Shown: positions 6,589 to 13,349 of the stretch, piece by piece | Position numbering within the stretch: position 1 is the stretch's first letter | Layout of the letters: each line of letters starts with the position of its first letter | Program-made: the position numbers and the translations under genes | DNA from: an uncultured Asticcacaulis sp. | Lineage (GTDB): Bacteria; Pseudomonadota; Alphaproteobacteria; Caulobacterales; Caulobacteraceae | DNA length: 16,651 bases | Reading direction: 5' to 3' | NCBI GenBank assembly: GCA_946482045.1 | Contig: CAMLPZ010000059.1 | Span: forward strand, 1 to 16,651 | Notes under the pieces: model-generated | The model's input: the letters and a program-made list of their open reading frames with translations, nothing else | Database searches by the model: none | Told to the model about the DNA's origin: nothing

Positions 6589-6957
6589 ATGCGTCACCTG
6601 CTTCGTTCCAAGATTCACAACGCCTACGTTACCGAGGCCAACCTTGCCTATATCGGCTCGATCACCATCGATGAGGCGCTTATGGAGGCAGTTGGGCTGT
6701 GGGAGGGTGAGCGCGTGCTGGTCGTGTCCAATACCTCCGGCCACCGCCTCGAAACCTACGTCATCAAGGGCGAACGCGATTCGGGCGTCATCGCCATGAA
6801 CGGTGCGGCCGCACACCTGATCAGTGAAGCTGAGCAGATCATCATTATGGGTTTTGAGCTGACGGACAAGCCGATTATCCCCAATGTCGTGCTGGTCGAC
6901 CGCCACAACAGGCTTGACCGCTTCCTCTCGGAAGGACCGGGGCAGACGGTGTCGTGA
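6589..6957 (+). CDS. panD: Aspartate 1-decarboxylase PanD
   Basis: PanD converts L-aspartate to beta-alanine, the precursor for pantothenate and coenzyme A, in the cytoplasm. The protein is 122 residues, close to the usual 126. It is made as a pro-enzyme that cleaves itself before a serine to create a pyruvoyl group; the site here is Gly23-Ser24 in AYIGSITID. Other family marks are Lys8 and His10 near the N terminus, RLETYVIKGERDSG, and NGAAAH, the loop that shapes the active site. The frame is open further upstream inside the dehydrogenase gene, but family length and N terminus (MRHLLRSKIHNAYVTEANL) fix the start at ATG 6589. The ribosome binding site is weak. A PanZ maturation factor is not expected outside enterobacteria. 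It may share a transcript with the preceding gene. Confidence 0.95.
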   Translation: MRHLLRSKIHNAYVTEANLAYIGSITIDEALMEAVGLWEGERVLVVSNTSGHRLETYVIKGERDSGVIAMNGAAAHLISEAEQIIIMGFELTDKPIIPNVVLVDRHNRLDRFLSEGPGQTVS

Positions 6958-7074
6958 TTCTTTCACAGAAATCGTGAATCGCGCGAATTTTCCTGTATCG
7001 CGTCCAAGCCTTTGAGACGTTTGGAAAAAGCGAAAAATTAGCGTTCTATTAACTAAAAACTTGGTTCCAAGCCA

Positions 7075-7107
7075 TTGACGAAGCAGGCTGATTTGCCCCC
7101 ATATATC
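7075..7107 (+). promoter_or_regulatory. Possible nrdA promoter
   Basis: TTGACG (7075-7080) is an exact -35 match. A -10-like TATATC (7102-7107) follows after a long spacer of 21 nt. The -10 candidate lies inside the first NrdR-box-like site, so NrdR binding would block polymerase. The long spacer keeps confidence low. The rest of the 204-nt gap (6958-7074) shows only a 5-bp hairpin, TTCAC/GTGAA, at 6962-6978 after panD. Confidence 0.35.
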
Positions 7108-7111
7108 GACA
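7096..7111. promoter_or_regulatory. NrdR box 1 (distal) upstream of nrdA
   Basis: The 16-bp site has ATATAT as its core, flanked by C at position 4 and G at position 13, matching the NrdR consensus acaCwAtATaTwGtgt at the conserved core but poorly at the edges. It begins exactly 31 bp before box 2, the spacing known for paired NrdR boxes that lie on one face of the helix. Confidence 0.6.
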
Positions 7112-7126
7112 TGCGGTGTCGCTCAG

Positions 7127-7142
7127 ACACTACATGTAGTTA
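7127..7142. promoter_or_regulatory. NrdR box 2 (proximal) upstream of nrdA
   Basis: ACACTACATGTAGTTA contains the perfect 12-bp palindrome ACTACATGTAGT and fits the NrdR consensus at ACAC, A-AT-T and G. It ends 19 nt before the nrdA ATG. NrdR represses ribonucleotide reductase genes when (d)ATP is abundant. The nrdR gene itself is not in the window. Confidence 0.7.
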
Positions 7143-7161
7143 TTAACAGGCAGGTAAGATT

Positions 7162-9030
7162 ATGTCAGTGAGCGATGCAGCTAAGCGTGAAACGACGGCC
7201 TATAAAGCGGGCACTGTGGTGCGCCCCAAGGCGCGGCCGGAATTCAAGCTGGTGCGCAAGGTCGTTACCGATCCGTCGCGCGACGCACTGCTGACCGACT
7301 TCGGCAAGACGACGCTCGACGACCGCTATCTCCTGCCGGGCGAGTCCTATCAGGACATGTTCGCCCGCGTCGCCACCACCTATGCCGACGACGCCGACCA
7401 CGCCCAGCGCGTCTATGACTATATCTCCAAGCTATGGTTCATGCCTGCGACACCGGTCCTGTCGAACGGTGGCGCGGCGCGTGGCCTGCCGATCTCGTGC
7501 TTCCTGAACGCGGTGCCTGACAACCTGGAAGGTATTGTCGGCACCTGGAACGAAAACGTCGCTTTGGCCTCGAACGGCGGCGGCATCGGCACCTACTGGG
7601 GCGGCGTCCGCTCTATCGGCGAAAAGGTCAAGGGCGCCGGTCAGACTTCAGGCATTATCCCATTCATCCGCGTCATGGATTCGCTGACGCTGGCCATCAG
7701 CCAGGGCTCGCTGCGCCGTGGCTCGGCGGCCGTCTATATCGACGTATTCCACCCGGAAATCGAGGAATTTCTTGAAATCCGCAAGCCTTCGGGTGACTTC
7801 AACCGCAAATCCCTGAACCTGCATCACGGCATCGGTATCACCGACGAATTCATGGAAGCGGTTCGGGACGGCGCGCCCTTCGGCCTGCGTTCGCCGAAGA
7901 ACGACGAAATCATCCGCTACATCGACGCCCGTTCGTTGTGGCAGAAGATCCTGGAAATCCGCTTGCAGACCGGCGAGCCCTATCTGATCTTCTCCGACAC
8001 TGTTAACCGCGCCATGCCGCAGCACCAGCGCGAACTGGGCCTGAAGGTCCGCCAGTCCAACCTGTGCTCGGAAATCATGCTGCACACCGGCCCGGATCAC
8101 CGTGGCCAGGACCGCACCGCCGTGTGCTGCCTGTCGTCGGTCAACGCCGAGACCTTCCTGGAGTGGCGCAATGAGCCGATGTTCATCGAAGACGTCATGC
8201 GCTTCCTCGACAATGTGCTGGAAGACTTCATCCAGACCGCGCCGAACGCCATGGACGCCGCTGTCTATTCCGCCATGTGCGAACGCTCGGTCGGCCTTGG
8301 CCTGATGGGCTTCCACTCCTTCCTGCAAAGCCAGGGCGTGGCCTTCGAGTCGGCCATGGCCAAGTCGTGGAACATGCGCCTGTTCAAGCACCTGCGCCGA
8401 GAAGCCGACAAGGCCTCGGTCAAGCTGGCGCACGAGCGCGGGCCATGCCGCGACGCCGAAGAGCGTGGCGTCATGGAGCGTTTCTCGCACAAGCTGGCCA
8501 TTGCGCCGACGGCCTCGATCTCGATTATCTGCGGCGGCACCTCGGCCGGCATCGAGCCGATCCCGGCCAATATCTACACGCACAAGACCTTGTCAGGCTC
8601 TTTCGCAGTCAAGAACCCGTACCTGGTCGACCTGCTGGAACAAAAGGGCCAGGACATTTCGGAAGTATGGGACTCGATCGTCCTGCACGAAGGCTCGGTG
8701 CAGCATCTCGACTTCCTGTCGGAAGACGAAAAGGCCGTCTTCAAGACCGCCTTCGAAATCGACCAGCGCTGGGTTGTGGAACTGGCGGCTGACCGCACGC
8801 CGGAAATCTGCCAGTCGCAGTCGCTGAACATCTTCCTGCCCGGCGACGTCGACAAGTGGGACCTGCACATGCTGCACTGGACGGCGTGGGAGCAGGGCCT
8901 GAAGTCGCTCTACTATCTCCGCTCCAAGTCGGTCCAGCGCGCTTCGCACGCCGGCGCCGAGGCGAAGGAAACCGTCGAGAAGATGGACACGCCGCGCACC
9001 GATTACGAAGAGTGCCTCGCCTGCCAATAG
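7162..9030 (+). CDS. nrdA: Class I ribonucleoside-diphosphate reductase, alpha subunit NrdA
   Basis: The large subunit reduces ribonucleoside diphosphates to deoxy forms for DNA synthesis, using a radical supplied by NrdB. In 622 residues all catalytic parts are present: redox pair Cys113 (PISCF) and Cys322 (AVCCLS); the Asn300-Cys302-Glu304 triad (NLCSE) with the thiyl-radical cysteine; the Tyr584-Tyr585 pair (SLYYLRS) of the radical-transfer path; and a C-terminal Cys618-x-x-Cys621 swinging pair two residues from the end. The Tyr pair and NLCSE rather than NPCGE argue for class I over class II (NrdJ). The N terminus enters the reductase domain almost directly, with no ATP-cone, so dATP shut-off must lie elsewhere or be absent. 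No nrdB follows. The ATG has an AGG-type ribosome binding site (7149-7154). Upstream NrdR boxes suggest NrdR repression. Confidence 0.92.
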   Translation: MSVSDAAKRETTAYKAGTVVRPKARPEFKLVRKVVTDPSRDALLTDFGKTTLDDRYLLPGESYQDMFARVATTYADDADHAQRVYDYISKLWFMPATPVLSNGGAARGLPISCFLNAVPDNLEGIVGTWNENVALASNGGGIGTYWGGVRSIGEKVKGAGQTSGIIPFIRVMDSLTLAISQGSLRRGSAAVYIDVFHPEIEEFLEIRKPSGDFNRKSLNLHHGIGITDEFMEAVRDGAPFGLRSPKNDEIIRYIDARSLWQKILEIRLQTGEPYLIFSDTVNRAMPQHQRELGLKVRQSNLCSEIMLHTGPDHRGQDRTAVCCLSSVNAETFLEWRNEPMFIEDVMRFLDNVLEDFIQTAPNAMDAAVYSAMCERSVGLGLMGFHSFLQSQGVAFESAMAKSWNMRLFKHLRREADKASVKLAHERGPCRDAEERGVMERFSHKLAIAPTASISIICGGTSAGIEPIPANIYTHKTLSGSFAVKNPYLVDLLEQKGQDISEVWDSIVLHEGSVQHLDFLSEDEKAVFKTAFEIDQRWVVELAADRTPEICQSQSLNIFLPGDVDKWDLHMLHWTAWEQGLKSLYYLRSKSVQRASHAGAEAKETVEKMDTPRTDYEECLACQ

Positions 9031-9056
9031 GCTGATCCCAAACAGAAAAATACAAG

Positions 9057-9095
9057 AGGCGTGGTGCTGAAAAAGCCCACGCCTTTCTTACTTTT
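9057..9095 (+). terminator. Intrinsic terminator of nrdA
   Basis: AGGCGTGG (9057-9064) pairs perfectly with CCACGCCT (9077-9084). Above a one-base bulge, GCT/AGC closes a GAAAA loop, and TTTCTTACTTTT follows. It begins 26 nt after the nrdA stop codon. It isolates nrdA from the next gene, so nrdA is probably transcribed alone. Confidence 0.85.
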
Positions 9096-9177
9096 AGAAT
9101 GCCATAATCTCACCGCTTCTCGATCCCATGCAGGGTTAGGGTTTGATCTGTGGTTCAAAAGAAAAGGAGAGGGTATC

Positions 9178-9480
9178 GTGTCACTGTCTCCCCGAGCACG
9201 TGCTGCCGCGCAAAAGCTCAAGACATTCAGCGCCGACGACGTCCAGTCGATATCGGAAATGATCAAGCACGAAGTGCATCATGCCACCGACCTTATGGCG
9301 GAGCGCGCGCGTCAGACCGAGGCGCGCATTCGACAGCTCACGGAACATGCCGGAGAAGATTTGGGCCGGTTCAATCGCAGGGCGACGCAGCAGATCCGTG
9401 AACATCCGTTTCAGTCCAGCCTGATCGCCCTGGGGCTGGGCTTAGCTATCGGCATGTTGCTGGCGGCGTCCAAACGATAG
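9178..9480 (+). CDS. DUF883/ElaB-like small membrane-anchored protein
   Basis: A 100-residue protein resembling the DUF883 family (ElaB, YqjD), which are C-tail-anchored inner-membrane proteins, some of them ribosome-associated and made in stationary phase. Residues 1-72 are a charged helical or coiled-coil region rich in Arg, Glu and Gln. REHPFQSSL (74-82) leads into a Gly-rich membrane helix (about 79-97, ALGLGLAIGMLLA) with an Ala-Ser-Lys-Arg end, the typical His-Pro plus glycine-zipper layout. The open frame begins at 9061, but GTG 9178 has an excellent AAGGAG (9164-9169) with 8-nt spacing, and the upstream part overlaps the nrdA terminator. The family match is by pattern; a role here is unknown. 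Confidence 0.75.
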   Translation: MSLSPRARAAAQKLKTFSADDVQSISEMIKHEVHHATDLMAERARQTEARIRQLTEHAGEDLGRFNRRATQQIREHPFQSSLIALGLGLAIGMLLAASKR

Positions 9481-9591
9481 AGCATTTTCCGCCAAGCTGG
9501 ACGCCGGTTTACCTTGACCAGGTAGCGATCTAAGCTCTTGCTTTATAGCGATATTTTGGCAAAAACCGCTGACACTTTTCGCCATATCGCT
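9479..9591. repeat. Probable dispersed intergenic palindromic repeat
   Basis: The 133-nt spacer between convergent genes holds a block beginning AGAGCATTTTCCG and GGACGCCGGTTTA. After it comes an inverted repeat with arms AGCGATAT (9547-9554) and ATATCGCT (9584-9591), whose inner parts GGCAAAA and TTTTCGCC also nearly pair. The style resembles extragenic repeats common in alphaproteobacteria. Part of it (9566-9591) matches 178-204 before phnC with a few gaps. It could also act as a bidirectional terminator. Confidence 0.5.
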
Positions 9592-9613
9592 CTCGTTGTC
9601 ACCGTCTGTCGCA

Positions 9614-10648
9614 TTAGGTCGCGCCTGGGCCAGGTGCCGGCTTATCCGAAATGACAGGGGCGTCCGGCTGCTTCTTCTGCGTGTCGCTGATACGGATGAA
9701 AACCGGACCCAGGATGACGAGGAACAGCACCGGCAGGAAGAAGATGATCATTGGCACGGTCAGCTGGGCCGGCAAGGCGGCCGCCTTCTTCTCGGCGGCG
9801 GACAGGCGCATTTCGCGGTTTTCCTTGGCCATGACGCGGAGCGCTGTGCCAAGCGGCGTCCCGTATTTTTCCGCCTGAATCATGGCGGTACAGACGGCCT
9901 TGATGCCGGGGTGGTTTGTGCGCTTTGACAACCCTTCATACGCCTGGCGGCGTTCCGGCAGGTAGCTGAGTTCGGCGACCAGCAGCGACAGCTCTTCCGC
10001 CAGTTCAATGGAGGATGGCCCCAGTTCGGCGCTGACCTTTTGGAGGGCGGCTTCGATCGACATGCCGGCTTCAACGCAGATCAGCAGCAGGTCCAGAGCA
10101 TCCGGAAACGCCGAGACGATGGATTCGCGTCGCTTCTGCGCCATGTTCGAGATGTAGATGTTGGGTGCGTAGTACCCTGCCACGAAAGCACCAACCGATA
10201 TCAGGAGCTTGATGTTCATCTCGAGCTTTACGATGTTCAGTACGAACAGGTACAGCACGGCCAGGGCGCCCAGGATGAAGGGCGAGGCGAAACGGAAGAA
10301 GTAGAAGGTGGAAATCGGCTTGGGACCGCGGAAACCGGCCGTGGCCAGCTTTTCAGCGACCTTGGGATCCTCTAGCAAGGTCTTGAGGTTCAGCTTCTCA
10401 ACCAGCGCTTTGTAGGGGCTGGTGTCCTGATGGCGCAGCGAGCTGTTGCCGGACGCGACGTTCTGGCGCGACATGCGGCGCAGCTCTTCTCGGCGCTGGG
10501 CGACGGCCTTCATGCGCTTTTCCAACTGCTCGTCGACCACCATCCCCTTCATCAGGGTCAGAACCGAGAAGACGGCCAACAATCCCACTGCTCCGGCAAT
10601 AAGGGTCGAAGGGCTGACGATGAACTGAGCTATTTCTGTAAGACCCAT
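9614..10648 (-). CDS. tadC: Tad pilus inner-membrane platform protein TadC/CpaH
   Basis: One of two GspF-like platform proteins of the Tad/Flp (type IVc) pilus; it transmits the CpaF motor stroke to pilin subunits in the inner membrane. The 344 residues contain an N-terminal membrane helix (about 13-33), a charged cytoplasmic stretch, helices near 117-140 and 145-165, a T2SSF domain (about 180-305) with PDALDLLLICVEAGMSIEAALQKV and GTPLGTALRVMA, and a final helix (about 298-320) before a polar Pro-rich tail. It is the last gene of the operon in the window, 9 nt after tadB, with AGG of the tadB stop region as ribosome binding site. No tadD-like TPR gene follows; the next gene is convergent. 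Confidence 0.92.
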   Translation of the reverse strand: MGLTEIAQFIVSPSTLIAGAVGLLAVFSVLTLMKGMVVDEQLEKRMKAVAQRREELRRMSRQNVASGNSSLRHQDTSPYKALVEKLNLKTLLEDPKVAEKLATAGFRGPKPISTFYFFRFASPFILGALAVLYLFVLNIVKLEMNIKLLISVGAFVAGYYAPNIYISNMAQKRRESIVSAFPDALDLLLICVEAGMSIEAALQKVSAELGPSSIELAEELSLLVAELSYLPERRQAYEGLSKRTNHPGIKAVCTAMIQAEKYGTPLGTALRVMAKENREMRLSAAEKKAAALPAQLTVPMIIFFLPVLFLVILGPVFIRISDTQKKQPDAPVISDKPAPGPGAT

Positions 10649-10657
10649 GATGATCGC

Positions 10658-11683
10658 CTAGATCTTAAAGTTGATCATCTTGCGCATGGCCAGGATGCCA
10701 AGCGTCATCCACACCACCCCGCCCAGCAGCATCAGTTGGCCGCGCGGATCGGTGAACATAGGCGCCAGATATTCGGGCCGTGTGAAGGTGATCATGGTGC
10801 CGACGGCCGGCGGCAGCGAGCCGATGATGCTGGCCGAGGCGATGGCTTCCGACGACAAAGCCTTGATCTTTTCGCGCATCATCTTGCGGGCGCGCAGGAC
10901 GGCCGACAGGTTGCCCAGCGCCTCGGCCAGGTTACCTCCGGTCTTTGCCTGGATCGCGATCACGATGGTGAAGAAGCGCAGTTCGGGCGACTGGATGGTT
11001 TCGCTCATCTTCTCAAGGGCGCCTTCCAGCGACATGCCGACGCCGACATTTTCCACCAGGCGCTGGAATTCCGGGCCAAGCGGCGCCGCGCTTTCCTTGG
11101 CGATGATCTTCAGGCCATCATTGACCGGCAGGCCGGATTTGATACCGCGGACAATGATGTCCATGGCGTTCGGGAATTCCTCGGTGAACTTCTTGAGGCG
11201 CCCGGCGGCGATGAAGCTCAACACCCATCGCGGCATCCCGTAGCCGAAGGCGAAGGCTGCGCCAGCGCCAATCAGCACCCGGAACAGGATCGGCATCTTG
11301 AGCAGCAGGACGGGTACGATGAAGGCCACGGCACCCAGGATGACGCTATAGATCAGGAATTGCGTAATGTTCGGCGTCAAGCCGGCATAGAGCATGCGGG
11401 CGCGTAAGGTAAGGCGCTTCTTGCGCTCCTGCTTTTCCGCTTCCTTGAGCTGTTCGGTGATTTGCTTGCGGCGCTCTTCGGGGGTCTTGGCGGCGCCCTT
11501 CTGGCGCTTGGCGCGCGTCGCCTGACGCGTGCCTATGGCGGCGGTGCGCTTGGTCAGGGCCGGCGACGCCGACGGGCCGCTGGTGAAGACAAATCCGAGG
11601 CTGGCCAGAATGATAAAGCCAAGCAAGGCAATGGCTACGGTCATTAACATTGCGTCAGTGCTCCGCTCCATGAGCGCGGACAT
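10658..11683 (-). CDS. tadB: Tad pilus inner-membrane platform protein TadB/CpaG
   Basis: Partner of TadC in the pilus assembly platform. The 341 residues show an N-terminal membrane helix (about 12-34), a long basic cytoplasmic linker (45-95) rich in Lys/Arg/Glu, two helices near 108-130 and 135-155, a T2SSF domain (about 165-300) with FPNAMDIIVRGIKSGLPVNDGLKII and IAIQAKTGGNLAEALGNLS, and a terminal helix (about 315-335). The start is ATG 11683 with AAGG (11694-11691) at 7 nt; an internal ATG codes for residue 12 but has no better signal. It lies 27 nt after cpaF and 9 nt before tadC, so co-transcription is very likely. Confidence 0.92.
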   Translation of the reverse strand: MSALMERSTDAMLMTVAIALLGFIILASLGFVFTSGPSASPALTKRTAAIGTRQATRAKRQKGAAKTPEERRKQITEQLKEAEKQERKKRLTLRARMLYAGLTPNITQFLIYSVILGAVAFIVPVLLLKMPILFRVLIGAGAAFAFGYGMPRWVLSFIAAGRLKKFTEEFPNAMDIIVRGIKSGLPVNDGLKIIAKESAAPLGPEFQRLVENVGVGMSLEGALEKMSETIQSPELRFFTIVIAIQAKTGGNLAEALGNLSAVLRARKMMREKIKALSSEAIASASIIGSLPPAVGTMITFTRPEYLAPMFTDPRGQLMLLGGVVWMTLGILAMRKMINFKI

Positions 11684-11710
11684 GGCTGTGCCTTACCTTC
11701 ACGCGTGTAC

Positions 11711-13336
11711 TTATTCCGCAGCATCGAGCGCCTCCGCCAGTTCGCGCTCAAGGCCGTAATATTTGGCGCGGTCCCAGAAGCGCGGGCGGCCGATGCCGGT
11801 CGAACGGTGGCGGCCGATGATCTTGCCTTCCTTGTTCTCGCCCTCGATTTCGTAGAGGAACAGGTCCTGGGTGATGATGACATCCCCTTCCAGGCCCAGC
11901 ACCTCGGTGACGTGGGTGATGCGGCGCGAACCGTCGCGCAGGCGGGCGGCCTGGATGATCAGGTCGATCGAGCCGACGATCATTTCGCGGATGGTCTTCG
12001 ACGGCAGGCCGTAGCCACCCATGGTGATCATGGATTCGAGACGCGATACGGCTTCGCGCGGGCTGTTGGCGTGCAGCGTACCCATCGAGCCGTCGTGGCC
12101 GGTGTTCATGGCCTGAAGCAGATCGAAGGCTTCAGGACCCCGGACTTCGCCGACGATGATGCGTTCGGGACGCATACGCAGGCAGTTCTTGACCAGATCG
12201 CGCATGGTAATGGCGCCCTGGCCTTCCAGGTTGGGCGGACGCGTTTCCAGGCGGACGACGTGGGGCTGTTGCAACTGCAGTTCAGCGGCGTCTTCGCAGG
12301 TCACGACGCGTTCGGTCGGATCGATGAAGGCCGTCATGGTGTTGAGCAGGGTTGTCTTGCCCGAGCCGGTACCGCCGGAGATCAGGACGTTACAACGCGA
12401 TGCGCCGATGACGCCCAACACGCGCGCCCCTTCCGGGCTGATGGAGCCGAACTCCACCAGGTTGCGCATGGTCAGCTTGTCCTTCTTGAACTTCCGGATG
12501 GTCAGGGTCGGACCGTCTAGCGCCAGCGGCGGCGCGATAACGTTAACGCGCGATCCATCCGGAAGGCGGGCGTCGCAGATCGGTGAGCTTTCGTCGACGC
12601 GGCGGCCGACCTGGCTGACGATGCGCTGACAGATGTTCATCAGCTGCTGGTTATCGCGGAAGCGGACATTGGTCAGCTGGACCTTGCCCGAGACTTCGAT
12701 GAAGACGCGGTGGGCGCCGTTGACCATGATGTCGGCGATGTCGTCGCGCGCCAGCAAAGGCTCCAGCGGGCCATAGCCCAGGACGTCGTTGATGATGTCC
12801 TGGACCAGGTTGTCCTGTTCGGACACCGACATGGACACGTTCTTGATCGCGACCAATTCGGCGACGATGTCGCGAATTTCCTCGGACGCCGCCTTGTGGT
12901 CGAGCGAGGCCAGCTGGCTCAGGTCAATCGTGTTCAGAAGCGCGTTGAAGATAGCGGTCTTCGTGGCGTGGTAGTAGTCGGACTGCTCGCGGACAATCTC
13001 GGTGACCGCCTGCGCCTTGTGCATCTGTTCTAGGCCGGCGGCCAGCTTGGCCTTGGCCGCGGCGGCTGGCGCACCGCCTCCGACGCGCTTTTCCTGGTTC
13101 AGCTCGGGCAGGGGCGCTGTCGTTTCCGGACGCGCCTTGGCATCCAGCGCCTGAGGCCGGGTGGCGGTATCGCTGCCGGCCGCAGCCGGCGGCGGGGCGG
13201 CATTGCTCAGGGCCTGCGGCTTGGCCGCCGGTGACGCCACGGCTTCACGTGCGGCCGCGACGGCCGACGACGCCGGGTTGGCTGCCGCCGGCGCGGGCGG
13301 CCTTTTGTCCTGATCGGTCGGTCGTTTGCCAAACAC
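11711..13336 (-). CDS. cpaF: Pilus assembly motor ATPase CpaF/TadA
   Basis: A cytoplasmic hexameric secretion ATPase of the VirB11/GspE type that powers Tad pilus extension, and in Tad systems perhaps also retraction. Numbered from GTG 13336 (541 residues): an Ala/Pro-rich disordered leader (about 10-105), an N-terminal domain (about 110-230) ending at [16 protein letters not shown], then the motor with Walker [10 protein letters not shown] (321-329, Lys327), an Asp box ([10 protein letters not shown]), Walker B IIVGEVRG (Glu397) and His box [17 protein letters not shown]. The open frame continues upstream into cpaE (to 13444), but the expected N terminus is M-FGKR and AAGGG (13351-13347) precedes GTG 13336. 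This start leaves 13 nt after cpaE with no overlap. Confidence 0.93.
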   Translation of the reverse strand: MFGKRPTDQDKRPPAPAAANPASSAVAAAREAVASPAAKPQALSNAAPPPAAAGSDTATRPQALDAKARPETTAPLPELNQEKRVGGGAPAAAAKAKLAAGLEQMHKAQAVTEIVREQSDYYHATKTAIFNALLNTIDLSQLASLDHKAASEEIRDIVAELVAIKNVSMSVSEQDNLVQDIINDVLGYGPLEPLLARDDIADIMVNGAHRVFIEVSGKVQLTNVRFRDNQQLMNICQRIVSQVGRRVDESSPICDARLPDGSRVNVIAPPLALDGPTLTIRKFKKDKLTMRNLVEFGSISPEGARVLGVIGASRCNVLISGGTGSGKTTLLNTMTAFIDPTERVVTCEDAAELQLQQPHVVRLETRPPNLEGQGAITMRDLVKNCLRMRPERIIVGEVRGPEAFDLLQAMNTGHDGSMGTLHANSPREAVSRLESMITMGGYGLPSKTIREMIVGSIDLIIQAARLRDGSRRITHVTEVLGLEGDVIITQDLFLYEIEGENKEGKIIGRHRSTGIGRPRFWDRAKYYGLERELAEALDAAE

Positions 13337-13349
13337 GGAGGGTGTGCCC

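Noticed and set aside
6958..7161. Cobalamin riboswitch before the ribonucleotide reductase
   Set aside because: No B12-box-like core or conserved GCCACTG element is visible, and the enzyme is class I (Tyr-Tyr pair, NLCSE), which does not need cobalamin.
7648..8583. 311-residue open frame on the - strand inside nrdA
   Set aside because: It is fully antisense to the catalytic core of NrdA; its composition mirrors the codon bias of the real gene. No independent support.
10430..11407. 325-residue open frame on the + strand across tadC/tadB
   Set aside because: Antisense to two pilus genes, His/Asp/Gln-rich nonsense composition typical of shadow frames in high-GC genes. The same holds for 11705-12520 opposite cpaF.
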